Positions 7,877 through 17,413 of a DNA stretch of 64,000 nucleotides are shown here, piece after piece. The position numbers and the translations under genes were made by a program. Position 1 is the first letter of the stretch. Each line of letters starts with the position of its first letter. Source of the stretch: Casimicrobiaceae bacterium (lineage in GTDB: Bacteria; Pseudomonadota; Gammaproteobacteria; Burkholderiales; Casimicrobiaceae); assembly GCA_025056355.1 (NCBI GenBank), contig JANWWI010000001.1:62001-126000 (forward strand). Reading direction: 5' to 3'. The notes under the pieces are model-generated. The model saw only the letters and a program-made list of their open reading frames with translations. It did no database searches and had not been told where the DNA came from.

Positions 7877-10861
7877 ATGCTGGAATCCGTTGCCGGAATG
7901 AAGTCATCAAGTGGTGCGTCCAATGCTGAAGGGGGTTGGAGTCGAGACATGCGTGATCAGGAGGGGTTGCACTTCGGATTTCCGCCCGAAGTGCTTGCGC
8001 GCTACAAGACGATTCGGCGCAACGGCGCGGTGGTGGCCTTCGAGCCCCACAAGATCACCATTGCGATGACCAAGGCGTATCTGGCCACCCATGGTGCTCA
8101 AAGCGCCGCCTCGGCTCGCGTGCGCGAGCTCACGCACAAACTCACCGAGGATGTCATCCGCAGCTTGATCCGGCGCAAACCCGAAGGTGGGGCGATTCAC
8201 ATCGAGGACATTCAAGACCAAGTCGAGCTCGCCCTCATGCGCTCGGGGGAGCACGAAGTGGCTCGCAACTACGTGCTGTATCGCGAGCGCCGCGCCGCCG
8301 AGCGTGCCCAACGGGCCAAGGCGCGCGAGGCCGAGGAGGAGACGATCCTGCACGTTGAAGACAACGGTGTGCGTCGTCCGCTCGATCTGCTGCGCCTGCG
8401 TGAGCTGATCAAAGCATCGTGCGAGGGGCTCGGCGATGCGGCCGACCCCGATTTGATCCTGAAGGCCACCCTCAAGGATCTCTACGACGGCGTCTCGACG
8501 CATGAGGTGCGCAAGTGCGTCATCCTGGCCGCGCGGCAATTCATCGAAAAGGACCCGGCGTACAGCTACGTGACTGCGCGGCTGTTGCTCGATTCGATCC
8601 GCTACGAAGTGCTCGGTTTCGAAGCGACGCATGCCGACATGGCGACGCTCTACGCCGAGTACTTCCCGCGCTTCATCAAGCGGGGTGTCGAGCTCGGTCT
8701 TCTCAATCCGGAGCTTGCGAATTTCGATCTCGAACGGCTCGGCGCGGCGCTTGACCACACCCGCGATCTGAAGTTCGGCTTTCTCGGCTTGCAGACGCTC
8801 TACGACCGCTACTTTCTGATCGATCGTGCCACGAAGCCGGGCGAGCGCGATCGGCGGCTTGAATTGCCGCAGGTGTTTTTCATGCGCGTGGCGATGGGGC
8901 TGGCGCTCAATGAGATTGAGCGCGAGGCACGCGCCATCGAGTTCTACGAGCTGCTTTCCTCGTTCGATTTCATGAGCTCAACGCCGACGCTGTTCAATTC
9001 CGGAACGCAGCGATCGCAGCTCTCGTCGTGCTATCTCACCACCGTCTCGGACGATCTAGAGGGCATTTACGAGGCGATCAAGGAAAACGCGCTCCTGTCG
9101 AAGTACGCGGGCGGGCTTGGCAACGACTGGACGCGCGTGCGCGCCATGGGTTCGCACATCCGCGGCACGAACGGCGAAAGCCAGGGCGTGGTGCCCTTCC
9201 TCAAGGTCGTCAACGACACGGCCGTGGCCGTCAACCAGGGGGGCAAGCGCAAGGGAGCCGTTTGTTGCTATCTCGAAACTTGGCATCTCGACATTGAAGA
9301 ATTCCTCGAGCTGCGCAAAAACACCGGTGATGATCGTCGGCGCACGCACGACATGAGCACCGCGAACTGGATTCCGGATTTGTTCATGAAGCGCGTGATG
9401 GAAAACGGCAGCTGGACGCTGTTTTCACCCTCCGATGTGCCGGATTTGCACGATCTGTACGGGCGCAAATTCGAAGAGCGCTACGTCGAGTACGAGCAAA
9501 AAGCCGAGCGTGGCGAAATCAAGCTTTTCAAGAAAGTCTCGGCGGTGGCACTGTGGCGCAAGATGCTCACGATGCTGTTCGAGACCGGGCATCCGTGGAT
9601 CACGTTCAAGGATCCGTGCAACATCCGTTCGCCGCAGCAACATGTGGGCGTGGTGCACAGCTCGAACCTCTGCACCGAGATCACGCTCAATACGAGCGAC
9701 ACCGAGATCGCGGTTTGCAATCTCGGTTCGGTCAATTTGGTCAATCACATGGTCAAGCGCGGCGATCGCTACGAGCTTGATCACGAGAAGTTGAAGCGCA
9801 CGATTCGCACCGCGATGCGCATGCTCGACAACGTGATCGACCTCAACTATTACGCGGTCAAAAAGGCGCGCGCCTCGAATCTCAAGCACCGGCCGGTTGG
9901 CTTGGGCATCATGGGCTTCCAGGACGCGCTGCACCTGCTGCGCATTCCCTACGCGTCGCAAGAGGCCGTTGAGTTTGCCGACCGCTCGATGGAGGCGGTG
10001 TGTTATTACGCCTACTGGGCCTCAACCGAACTTGCCGAAGAACGGGGTCGCTACAGCACGTTCAAAGGGTCGCTGTGGGACCGTGGCATTTTGCCCCTCG
10101 ATACGCTCAAGCTTCTTGCCGAAGAGCGCGGGGGATATGTGGAGGTCGACACCTCCTCGACGCTCGACTGGGATGCGCTGCGCGAGCGCATCCGTACCCA
10201 CGGCATGCGCAATTCGAACTGCGTGGCCATCGCGCCCACCGCCACGATCTCCAACATTGTCGGCGTGTCGGCCTCGATCGAGCCGAATTACGAAAACCTG
10301 TTCGTGAAGTCGAACCTTTCGGGCGAGTTCACCGTCATCAACGAGCACCTCGTGGAGGATCTCAAAGCGCTCGGGCTCTGGGATGAAGTCATGATTTCGG
10401 ATCTCAAATACTTCGACGGTGCGCTTGGCAAGATCGACCGAATTCCGCCGGAGCTGAAGACGCTCTATGCGACCGCTTTTGAAATTGATCCGATCTGGCT
10501 CGTCGAGGCTGCGGCGCGGCGGCAGAAATGGATTGACCAGGCTCAGTCGCTCAATCTCTACCTGGCAGGCACATCTGGGAAGAAGCTCGATGAACTCTAC
10601 AAGCTCGCGTGGCGACGGGGTTTGAAAACGACCTACTACCTTCGCACGCTGGCGGCGACGAGTGCGGAGAAGTCCACGGGGAAGGGAGGCGAACTCAACG
10701 CCGTTCCATCGGCCGTCGGTGCCGTAGGGCGGCCGATCGCCGCATCCGCCGGGGTCAGTGCCGCGGCGCATGGCGGCGAGCTCGGTCGAGGGGGAGGGAA
10801 CGCTTCGAGCGAGGTGCGCTTTTGTGCACTCGATGATCCGGGCTGTGAGGCATGCCAGTAG
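7877..10861 (+). CDS. nrdA: Ribonucleoside-diphosphate reductase, class Ia alpha (catalytic) subunit
   Basis: NrdA reduces ribonucleotides to deoxyribonucleotides using a radical passed from NrdB. The 994-residue protein has two N-terminal ATP-cone domains (about 40-135 and 155-245), which sense ATP/dATP, then the ten-stranded barrel. Cysteines visible in conserved contexts are Cys385 (SSCYLT), Cys599 (NLCTEI, the likely radical cysteine) and Cys614 (VCNLGSVNL). A flexible Gly/Ala-rich tail ends in CEACQ with the redox pair Cys990/Cys993 that exchanges with thioredoxin or glutaredoxin. GAGGAG seven bases upstream supports the start. nrdB follows 1.5 kb later with a kbp-like gene between, so this is a split, not a simple nrdAB operon. 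Confidence 0.97.
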   Translation: MLESVAGMKSSSGASNAEGGWSRDMRDQEGLHFGFPPEVLARYKTIRRNGAVVAFEPHKITIAMTKAYLATHGAQSAASARVRELTHKLTEDVIRSLIRRKPEGGAIHIEDIQDQVELALMRSGEHEVARNYVLYRERRAAERAQRAKAREAEEETILHVEDNGVRRPLDLLRLRELIKASCEGLGDAADPDLILKATLKDLYDGVSTHEVRKCVILAARQFIEKDPAYSYVTARLLLDSIRYEVLGFEATHADMATLYAEYFPRFIKRGVELGLLNPELANFDLERLGAALDHTRDLKFGFLGLQTLYDRYFLIDRATKPGERDRRLELPQVFFMRVAMGLALNEIEREARAIEFYELLSSFDFMSSTPTLFNSGTQRSQLSSCYLTTVSDDLEGIYEAIKENALLSKYAGGLGNDWTRVRAMGSHIRGTNGESQGVVPFLKVVNDTAVAVNQGGKRKGAVCCYLETWHLDIEEFLELRKNTGDDRRRTHDMSTANWIPDLFMKRVMENGSWTLFSPSDVPDLHDLYGRKFEERYVEYEQKAERGEIKLFKKVSAVALWRKMLTMLFETGHPWITFKDPCNIRSPQQHVGVVHSSNLCTEITLNTSDTEIAVCNLGSVNLVNHMVKRGDRYELDHEKLKRTIRTAMRMLDNVIDLNYYAVKKARASNLKHRPVGLGIMGFQDALHLLRIPYASQEAVEFADRSMEAVCYYAYWASTELAEERGRYSTFKGSLWDRGILPLDTLKLLAEERGGYVEVDTSSTLDWDALRERIRTHGMRNSNCVAIAPTATISNIVGVSASIEPNYENLFVKSNLSGEFTVINEHLVEDLKALGLWDEVMISDLKYFDGALGKIDRIPPELKTLYATAFEIDPIWLVEAAARRQKWIDQAQSLNLYLAGTSGKKLDELYKLAWRRGLKTTYYLRTLAATSAEKSTGKGGELNAVPSAVGAVGRPIAASAGVSAAAHGGELGRGGGNASSEVRFCALDDPGCEACQ

Positions 10862-10969
10862 TGCGGCGGCGGTGCATCAATCTGAATTTGCGAGCGTGCG
10901 GAAGGGCTGTCATCGGGCATTCGTATAGTCGGAACTCCGATCAACCCAACCGCGAAAGGGAGGCATCAC

Positions 10970-11479
10970 ATGGGTTTGTTCAGTTTCATCAAGGAGGCCG
11001 GTGAAAAGCTCTTCGGCACCAAGGAGGCAGAAGAAGCTGCCGCAGCGGCCCAGAGCCAGGGCTCGGCCGAGGCTCAAGCGGCGCTTCAGGAGGCCAACCG
11101 CGCCGCAGCGGATGCGATCCAGAGCTACATCGAGGCGCAGGGGCTTGAGATCACCGGGCTGACGGTGACGTTTGAGGCGACGACCTCGACGGTGTCGATC
11201 TTCGGTGTGGCCAAGGATCAGGCGACCAAGGAAAAAGCGCTCTTGTGCGCGGGCAACGTCGAAGGTGTGGCGAACGTCTCGGACCACATGTCTGTGGATC
11301 AATCCGAGCCCGAAGCGCAGTTCCACGACGTCGTGCGGGGCGATACGCTCTGGGCGATTGCGAAAAAGTTCTACGGCGACGGAAACAAGTATCCGGTGAT
11401 CTTCGAGGCCAACAAGCCCATGCTCTCGCACCCCGACAAGATCTACCCGGGGCAGAAGCTTCGCATTCCGCCGCTTTGA
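10970..11479 (+). CDS. kbp: BON and LysM domain protein (Kbp/YgaU-like)
   Basis: The 169-residue cytoplasmic-looking protein starts MGLFSFIKEAGEKLFG as in the E. coli potassium-binding protein Kbp (YgaU). A BON domain occupies about 40-110, and a LysM domain starts at HDVVRGDTLWAIAKKFYG (about 118) and ends GQKLRIPPL. The first 40 residues form an Ala/Glu-rich linker. No signal peptide is visible. In E. coli the protein binds K+ and affects osmotic stress responses; that role is carried over by similarity. GGGAGG lies upstream of the ATG, and TATAGT at 10924-10929 may be a -10 element. It sits 108 bases after nrdA. Confidence 0.88.
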   Translation: MGLFSFIKEAGEKLFGTKEAEEAAAAAQSQGSAEAQAALQEANRAAADAIQSYIEAQGLEITGLTVTFEATTSTVSIFGVAKDQATKEKALLCAGNVEGVANVSDHMSVDQSEPEAQFHDVVRGDTLWAIAKKFYGDGNKYPVIFEANKPMLSHPDKIYPGQKLRIPPL

Positions 11480-11530
11480 AGTCTCCGGCAGCCTCTCGGC
11501 GTGTCGATGCAGACGCCGCCTCGAGAGGAC

Positions 11531-11580
11531 TGCGCTGGTCGCGACTGCGCAAGCTCAGTTGTCGCAGTGCGACCAACGCA
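11531..11580. repeat. Long imperfect inverted repeat
   Basis: The left arm 11531-11549 (TGCGCTGGTCGCGACTGCG) pairs with the right arm 11562-11580 (starting TCGCAGTGCGACC and ending AACGCA), giving about 17 pairs with one bulge and one mismatch around a 12-base loop. It begins about 50 bases after the kbp-like stop. There is no U-run. It may be the mRNA 3' end or a palindromic repeat. The rest of 11480-11766 shows no gene. Confidence 0.5.
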
Positions 11581-11766
11581 GCAGGCCCGCCGAGTGTTTG
11601 ATCCGCCTTCGGGCGAGTGACGGCACCGCTGGAGCGAACAGCGCGCAGGCGGTCAGCTGCTCTGGGGGCAGCACCGGCTGAGTTCGCGCGAAGCAGGTGC
11701 TGCGATCCGCACACAAATCCGTCGTGACGACGAAGGCGTGTGTGCCTTAGGAGAGGAGGTGATCCT

Positions 11767-11931
11767 GTGGAAAGCAACGATCACAAATGGGAGTGCTACC
11801 AGGATAAGGCTGGCAAGTACCGTTGGCGAGAGCTCGTGCTGGAAGCCAACATGCTCGGCGCCTCGACGTAAGCGATCGAGACGCTGCATGAAGGCAAAGG
11901 CAACGCGCGCGTGAACGGCAACACCGGCTGA
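11767..11931 (+). pseudogene. Broken DUF1508-like small protein
   Basis: A GTG at 11767, seven bases after GGAGG (11755-11759, inside a near-perfect anti-16S match), opens a frame that reads HKWECYQDKAGKYRWRELV and then NMLGAST before a TAA at 11869. Reading on in the same frame gives AIETLHEGKGNARVNGNTG and a TGA at 11929. The two halves together match the pattern of small DUF1508/YegP-like proteins (WE.Y.D..G..RWR...NG...GAST.GY.....A..NA). So one in-frame stop interrupts an otherwise intact gene of about 54 codons. The strong ribosome site makes a translated 34-residue fragment possible. The family match is from memory of the motif. Confidence 0.6.
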
Positions 11932-12388
11932 TGCGCCTTCGCAAGGGTGTGCGACGTGGCCTTTCTCGATGCCTTGAGAATCGATGGAGCCTCATCGCAA
12001 CGCATCCGATGGGCCTCAGCCGAGCCACCACAGGTACCCATCCGCGCGAACACTCACCGCCTGCTGCTGCGGCCGCGCAAGCGGTTCAACGGCGTCTCTT
12101 TTTGGGGCACCGGTTGGCGGCGGGCGTTTTTCAGGACCGATGGGTGTAGGCAAGGCATCCGTCGATCCCGGAAAACGTCGAAGCCGGGGTCGACTTCGAC
12201 ATGAAAAAGTCGGCCCGTCGCGATCGATGGGGGTCACTGCCTCGGGGCTGAGGGCTTGTCGGCACCGCCCTGATGAGGGCAAACTCGAACCAAACGAATG
12301 ACCGTCCGGGCGAAGATCGGGTGGTCGCCTCAAGAGAAAACCCGCAGGTCTCGCCGCGGGCGAGCGAAGGAGATTAGGAACACGCACC
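11932..12388. other. Non-coding stretch before nrdB
   Basis: I find no supportable gene in these 457 bases. I searched by eye for NrdR boxes like those before nrdA and did not find a good pair. AGGAA at 12376-12380 is the ribosome site of nrdB. nrdB expression must start here or come from read-through of the upstream genes. Confidence 0.4.
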
Positions 12389-13615
12389 ATGCTCAGTTTC
12401 GACGACGATGATGTGATGACGGCGGTCAACACCGTAGCGCCTGATGCGCCTAGGGCCGTACCGCATTCCATGGCGGGTGGCTCACCGGCGCCGGTGCCAC
12501 GAATGCCGAATGACAAAGCCGATTGGTACGCAGTGCCGCTGTCCGTGGCCACGGCGGGCCAGGCGCGCAGCGTCGAAGTCGACGCCGGGCCGCAATTCCG
12601 CCGCGTCCGGGTCGAAGACAAGCGCGTCATCAACGGCAGCGCCGATGTCAACCAGCTTGTGCCCTTCAAGTACACCTGGGCCTGGGAGAAGTATCTGGCC
12701 GGGTGCGCGAACCACTGGATGCCGCAAGAGATCAACATGCAGCGCGACATCGAGCTGTGGCGGCGTCCGGATGGGCTCTCGGAAGATGAGCGACTGATCG
12801 TCAAACGCAATTTGGGCTTTTTCGTCACAGCCGACAGTCTTGCGGCGAACAACATCGTCCTTGGCACGTACCGGCACATCACGGCACCGGAGTGCCGGCA
12901 GTATCTGCTGCGGCAGGCGTTCGAAGAAGCGATTCACACCCATGCGTATCAATACATCGTGCAGTCGCTCGGGCTCGATGAAGGGGAAATCTTCAACGCC
13001 TATCACGAGATCAAGTGCATCCGAGAGAAAGATGAGTTTTTGATTCCCTTCATCGATGTGCTGACCGATCCGGCATTCAAGACCGGCACCTTCGAAAACG
13101 ATCAGAAACTGCTCAAAAGCCTGATCGTCTTCGCCTGCCTCATGGAGGGGCTGTTTTTCTACGTCGGTTTCGTGCAGATCCTCGCGCTTGGGCGGCAGAA
13201 CAAGATGACCGGGGCGGCCGAGCAATATCAGTACATCCTGCGTGATGAGTCGATGCACTGCAATTTCGGCATCGATCTCATCAACACGATCAAACTCGAA
13301 AATCCGCATCTATGGACGGAGAGCTTCAAGGATGAGCTGCGGGCGCTCTTCAAGCGCGCTGTTGAGCTCGAATACGCCTATGCCGAGGACACCATGCCGC
13401 GAGGCGTGCTCGGCTTGAATGCGCCGATGTTCAAGGAGTACCTGCGCTTTATCGCCAATCGCCGCTGCCAGCAGATCGGCCTCGATCCGCTTTTTGATCG
13501 CGCCGAAAACCCGTTTCCGTGGATGAGCGAGGTGATGGACCTCAAGAAGGAGAAAAACTTCTTCGAGACTCGCGTCATCGAGTATCAGACCGGCGGGATG
13601 CTGAGCTGGGAGTAA
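12389..13615 (+). CDS. nrdB: Ribonucleoside-diphosphate reductase, class Ia beta (radical) subunit
   Basis: NrdB holds the di-iron centre and tyrosyl radical that activates NrdA. The 408-residue protein shows the ferritin-like helices with [14 protein letters not shown] near residue 150, the helix [12 protein letters not shown] near 183 with Glu and His ligands, and [16 protein letters not shown] near 286 with the second Glu...His pair. The C-terminal tail ending GGMLSWE is the peptide that docks into NrdA. An N-terminal extension of about 70 residues precedes the core. AGGAA eight bases before the ATG supports the start. It is separated from nrdA by a kbp-like gene and a broken gene. Confidence 0.96.
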   Translation: MLSFDDDDVMTAVNTVAPDAPRAVPHSMAGGSPAPVPRMPNDKADWYAVPLSVATAGQARSVEVDAGPQFRRVRVEDKRVINGSADVNQLVPFKYTWAWEKYLAGCANHWMPQEINMQRDIELWRRPDGLSEDERLIVKRNLGFFVTADSLAANNIVLGTYRHITAPECRQYLLRQAFEEAIHTHAYQYIVQSLGLDEGEIFNAYHEIKCIREKDEFLIPFIDVLTDPAFKTGTFENDQKLLKSLIVFACLMEGLFFYVGFVQILALGRQNKMTGAAEQYQYILRDESMHCNFGIDLINTIKLENPHLWTESFKDELRALFKRAVELEYAYAEDTMPRGVLGLNAPMFKEYLRFIANRRCQQIGLDPLFDRAENPFPWMSEVMDLKKEKNFFETRVIEYQTGGMLSWE

Positions 13616-13700
13616 CCGGTCGGTTCTCCGCGCGCAATGCGGCGAACCGGATGCGGCTGCGCAGGCCGTTCAAAGCCCGACAACGCAGTTCGTATGCGAG

Positions 13701-13720
13701 CCTCGTGAAAATTCACGAGG
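13701..13720 (+). terminator. Hairpin after nrdB, probable terminator
   Basis: CCTCGTGA pairs with TCACGAGG around an AAAT loop and is followed by TCTTTC, a weak U-run. A second hairpin at 13621-13649 (CGGTTC/GAACCG with CCGC/GCGG) lies right after the nrdB stop. Together they probably end the nrdB transcript. Confidence 0.6.
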
Positions 13721-14042
13721 TCTTTCGCGAACGCGCATGACCTCGGTCAAAACCGGGCGACTCAACCTCTCGCCCAACGAGAGCATGCTCCTGACGCATG
13801 AAAAACGATGCCCGACGGTGGGGGTTGTGTCGAACAACCAGTCAGCGTTTGAGCCAAGCTGCCGAGCTGCGGGACCCGGCTTTGCCGCGGGTCGGAAAGT
13901 GCCCTCAGAGGCGACCGTCTTGACTCTTTCGCCCCTGCCCCGACAAAGGTGGGGATCACGCCGGCGAAGCCGACCGAGGCTTGCCCTGACGGGCCGTCGA
14001 CACAGTTCCCCGCCGCTTCGCGGCCCCTTTTCTTTGCGAGCG

Positions 14043-14170
14043 AAGGGCAGGAGGACAAGCCCGCGTTTTCCTCCCCTGCGGCGCGACGATCGCCGCGCGG
14101 AACGAAGCCGCGTTTCCCCCTGGCGCCGAAAGGCGTAGGGGAGAAGCCGCCGAAGGCGGCGAAGGGTTTA
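14043..14170 (+). repeat. Dispersed two-hairpin intergenic repeat, copy A
   Basis: This stretch aligns by eye with the reverse complement of 28080-28205. Shared blocks include GCGCCGAAAGGC, then AGGG-GAA, then GCCGCCGAA-GGCGGC and GAAGGG, with a CTCCC and a GATCGCC block upstream. Each block pair forms a small hairpin (CCC...GCGCCGAAAGGCG...GGGG and GCCGCCGAAGGCGGC). The element therefore looks like a structured non-coding repeat. Nothing in it looks like a transposase. The flanks 13738-14042 hold no gene I can support. Confidence 0.6.
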
Positions 14171-14652
14171 CGTTGAACCGAGAGACGCTCGTTCAATGCG
14201 CCGTCGGATGCTGCCGCAGCCCCGCCCGCGCGTTGCGCTGACCTCCCGTGCGTTTGCGCAAAGGTGAGGAAATTTTTGATGTTCCCCGAGGCGTTGCAAT
14301 CACTGCGAGCAATGAACCATGTCGGCGCAGCCGACAGGGCGGTCTTTGCGTGTCACGGCTTCTTCGCGTTGGGTCGTTTCCCTTAGAAAGGCAGGCGGCG
14401 TCAATCTGGAACCGCTTCTACGCTTCGCGCGGAGCTACCCTGGCAAGCGCCAAGGGCAGGCCATGGCGAAAGCTCGCCCCGAGGTTGGGCAGGCGCCGGA
14501 AAGCGCCGCGGGTGATCGGCGCATCGGTCGCACGAAGAGGCTCCGACCCAGGGCGGGATCAGCAGTAACGCGCACGCGCGCCCACCGCAACGCGGGCGGT
14601 TGCGTTGACGAACCCGCCGCGGGAACCGCGCCGGCGGCCGCTCACGATGGAC
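14171..14652. other. Non-coding stretch downstream of the ParA pair
   Basis: These 482 bases hold open frames but none with a ribosome site and a recognisable product. A short reading from 14279 (MFPEALQSLRAMNHVGAADR) faintly resembles the start of phasin proteins before hitting a stop. I regard this as too weak to call a pseudogene. Confidence 0.35.
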
Positions 14653-15363
14653 TCAGTTGAGAGGGACCGCGCCGTGCTCGGGTGGATCGATCGAAGAGCC
14701 GCCGGAGGTCGATCCGGTCTGAGATTGCACGCGCGCGAGCTGCTCGCGAAGCCAAACGACGATCGGCTGCCAAGCCTCGAGTTGTTGTTCGGTGCGACTG
14801 CGCGGCAAATCGTAAATCGACAGACCATCGCGCGCACACTGCGGGTAGACGACGCTGTCGGGGATGTAGGTGATCACGGGTAGACCACTGCGTGCAAAGA
14901 AGCTGCCAAGTTCCTGGGCCATCCGCGTTCGACTGTCCGTGCGGCTGCCGATCAGGCCGATCGCCACACGGCCTGACTGAACATTCGGGTCCTGATGGAG
15001 TTTGAGTAGGAATTTGGCCGTCGCCTCGATATCAAACACCGACGGGTTGACCGGCACGAGCACCACATTGGCGCGCGACAGTAGATACGTGCGATCAGGT
15101 CGACGCAGGCGAGCGTGGGTATCGATGATCATCCATTGCGGAGCGAAGGCGCGCAGCTCCGCAAGATCCGTCTCTTCGGTCCACGACATGATGCGCGGTA
15201 ACGCCGCAGGCCGCCGCGCGAGCCAATTCGTGGCCGACTGCTGTTTGTCGAGATCCATGATGACCACGCGTTGCTTGAGCGCGGCCAGCATGCCGGCCAG
15301 GTTCGTGGCGAGCGTCGATTTACCGGCGCCGCCTTTTGGGTTGGCAACGAGGATCGTAAACAT
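14653..15363 (-). CDS. ParA-like ATPase, second of a tandem pair
   Basis: The 236-residue protein starts MFTILVANPKGGAGKSTLAT, the deviant Walker A motif (KGGxGKS/T) of ParA/MinD ATPases. These dimerise on ATP and often bind DNA non-specifically to position cargo. MDLDKQQSATNWLARRP (about 35-51) and the Walker B region WMIIDTHA (about 77-84) follow. It starts four bases after the paralogue upstream and is surely co-transcribed. The two share the start, the WLARRP motif and the C-terminal YDLPRSRTEQ / FDLPRSRAEE motif. No ParB or centromere-like gene is adjacent, so it is an orphan ParA. The cargo is unknown. A Ser/Gly-rich tail of about 20 residues is specific to this copy. Confidence 0.85.
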   Translation of the reverse strand: MFTILVANPKGGAGKSTLATNLAGMLAALKQRVVIMDLDKQQSATNWLARRPAALPRIMSWTEETDLAELRAFAPQWMIIDTHARLRRPDRTYLLSRANVVLVPVNPSVFDIEATAKFLLKLHQDPNVQSGRVAIGLIGSRTDSRTRMAQELGSFFARSGLPVITYIPDSVVYPQCARDGLSIYDLPRSRTEQQLEAWQPIVVWLREQLARVQSQTGSTSGGSSIDPPEHGAVPLN

Positions 15364-15367
15364 GGCA

Positions 15368-16012
15368 TTACGAGGAACGCGTCCGAACCAGCGACTGGAG
15401 CCAGTGGAATATCGGTGGCCAATCCGCCCATGTTTCTTCCGCACGGGAGCGCGGCAGATCGAAAACGGACAAACCCTCGCGAGCGGCATGCACATAGGCC
15501 TGCGCATCCCGGATGTGGGTGAGCACGTCAAAGGCAAGCGGCGCGAGGAAGGCATCGAGGTCGCCTGCCGCCACGGTCCGTCCGTCCACGCGCGAGCCGA
15601 TGATGGCCACCGAGCGACGTCCCTCGCGAATCGGCTTGAGGGCCGTGAGTTCGGCAAGAAAATCGGCTGTCGCATCGAAATCAAACGTCGATGGCGCCAC
15701 CGGAACGAGCACGGCATCCGCTTGCTTGACACGCTTGCTGAGCTCCTCACCGTGCAAGCCGGCCGGGGTATCAACCACGAGCCACTGCAAGCCCGCTTCG
15801 GGCAACCGCTTTGCCTCCTTGAGCGCGCGTGCATCGTGAATTGTCGGAAATCCGCGGGGGCGACGAGCCAACCAGCGCGCCGCGGTGCGCTGGCGATCGA
15901 GATCGGCCAGCGCGACGCGCTGCCGCTTGCCCGCGAGGTAGGCCGCGAGATTGGTCGCGATCGTGGTTTTGCCCGCGCCCCCTTTGGCGGTTGCCACGAG
16001 AATCGTGAACAT
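15368..16012 (-). CDS. ParA-like ATPase, first of a tandem pair
   Basis: The 214-residue protein begins MFTILVATAKGGAGKTTIAT with the deviant Walker A lysine, then DLDRQRTAARWLARRP (about 37-52) and Walker B WLVVDTPAG (about 77-85). The ATG at 16012 is chosen because the family starts a few residues before the P-loop; the open frame extends further upstream without such support. It leads a two-gene unit with the shorter-spaced paralogue. Orphan ParA proteins can position chemosensory arrays, carboxysomes or other cargo, but no such partner lies next to this pair. The 267 bases upstream (16013-16279) show no other gene. Confidence 0.85.
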   Translation of the reverse strand: MFTILVATAKGGAGKTTIATNLAAYLAGKRQRVALADLDRQRTAARWLARRPRGFPTIHDARALKEAKRLPEAGLQWLVVDTPAGLHGEELSKRVKQADAVLVPVAPSTFDFDATADFLAELTALKPIREGRRSVAIIGSRVDGRTVAAGDLDAFLAPLAFDVLTHIRDAQAYVHAAREGLSVFDLPRSRAEETWADWPPIFHWLQSLVRTRSS

Positions 16013-16279
16013 GCGTCTCTTTGAGCCCCTTCGGCCGCAGTATAGGCCGGGCGGAGCAGCCCGACTGACCACCGAGCGGCTGGTTCCGGGCTCTGCCCAG
16101 GGGCCGCAGCGCGTCGCTCGCATCGCACGGCGAAGCGGCGGGGCAGGAGGATTCTGGGTCGGTGTGTCCCGAGGCGAGGGCCTCGAACAAGCGAACCAAT
16201 TCCGATTCAGCCGGGAGCCGCCGATCGAGCCACAGGGCGCCTGCCCGTTGGGCCTCAGGCAGCGCGATCGATTTCGGCG

Positions 16280-17389
16280 CTAGGGGCTTCGCACGAGGCC
16301 GCTTGTACCGTGCGTAGCGGCGTGCCGCCGGTGCGCGATCAGAGCCGCCAAGGCCTCGATCGACAGTGGCGCGGAGCCTTCGGCCTTGTTGTTGACGATG
16401 ATGATCGCGGCGCGGTCGTGGGCAAGAGCCTCATCGACGGCCACGGCGAGCGCGTGGCGGCTCTCGGGATCCTCATCGATGAGCCGATCAAACGGCGCGT
16501 AGCGCGCCCTGGCCTGCTCATAGGCCAGGCCCGAGTGCAGACTCCAGCGAACGATGAGCGGGGCCGCTGCGACCGCGCGCCAGAGGTCGAGTTGTTCGGT
16601 CAGCGGGGGCATGCGGGCGTGGATGGCGAGGCAAGGCGCGGCGCCTCCGGCGCACAGCGCCGCGAGGTAATGGCTGTCGAGCAGTTCGGGGTCGCGCAGC
16701 TCAACGGCCAGGCAGCGTTCGGCCGCGGCGGGACTCGCCTCCCGCACGGCCAGCAAAAACTCTGTGAGCCGATCAAACAATGCAAGCGAATCACGGACCC
16801 AGCGCGGACCCAGCGGCGGAAACTGAAACACAAGCGGACCGCAGTGCCGGCCCAGACCGGCACTGGCCGGTTCGATGAATTCGCGCACCGCAAAGCGTGC
16901 GTCGAGAAACAGCGGGTTGTCGGTCCAGCGTCCAGTCTCGTCGCGCAGCCGCGGCGCGGTCACCGCCATCGGGGCTTTGACGAGAAACTGGAAATCGCGA
17001 CGTACCCGACTGACCTGCCGGGCGTATGCGGCATAGGCGGCCTCGCTAAGCGGCGCGTAAAACGTTCGATCGATCCCCACGGCACGCATAAGCGGGTGCG
17101 CGGCGTAGGCGCTCAGCCCCGCGCGGGCGAGCTCTGCTTCGCTGGCCGCGCTCGCGTAGACGATGCCGGCCCAGCCCGGAAAGCTCCATGAGGAGGTCCC
17201 GAAAAACAGCTTCTCCGGCAGCGCCGCACCAAGCGCCGAGAGCGCTTCGCTCGGGACGATCGGCGCGACTCGAGTCGCTTCGCGGCAAGGGCGCCGCGGG
17301 GGCTCGCGTGTCACACCCGCGCATCCGATCTCCTCGCTTGCAAAGAGCCTCGCCTGTTCGGCTGGCTTGGAAAGCCTCTTGCCCGGCAT
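16280..17389 (-). CDS. DUF72 (YecE-like) TIM-barrel protein
   Basis: The 369-residue protein carries the DUF72 signatures: FFGTSSWSFPGWAG near residue 62, the strand FQFLVKAPMAVT near 135, GPLVFQFPPLGP near 187, the block LAVELRDPELLD near 230 and the C-terminal IIVNNKAEGSAP. The fold is a TIM barrel of unknown biochemical role in E. coli YecE. The first 55 residues are not part of the domain and may mean the true start is internal. It begins 24 bases after the stop of the upstream gene on the same strand, so the two are probably one operon. Confidence 0.8.
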   Translation of the reverse strand: MPGKRLSKPAEQARLFASEEIGCAGVTREPPRRPCREATRVAPIVPSEALSALGAALPEKLFFGTSSWSFPGWAGIVYASAASEAELARAGLSAYAAHPLMRAVGIDRTFYAPLSEAAYAAYARQVSRVRRDFQFLVKAPMAVTAPRLRDETGRWTDNPLFLDARFAVREFIEPASAGLGRHCGPLVFQFPPLGPRWVRDSLALFDRLTEFLLAVREASPAAAERCLAVELRDPELLDSHYLAALCAGGAAPCLAIHARMPPLTEQLDLWRAVAAAPLIVRWSLHSGLAYEQARARYAPFDRLIDEDPESRHALAVAVDEALAHDRAAIIIVNNKAEGSAPLSIEALAALIAHRRHAATHGTSGLVRSP

Positions 17390-17413
17390 GGCTCAGATCA
17401 TGCCAGAACACGA

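Noticed and set aside
14279-14398. Possible phasin remnant
   Set aside because: The first 20 codons only faintly resemble a phasin, then a stop follows; too little to support a pseudogene.
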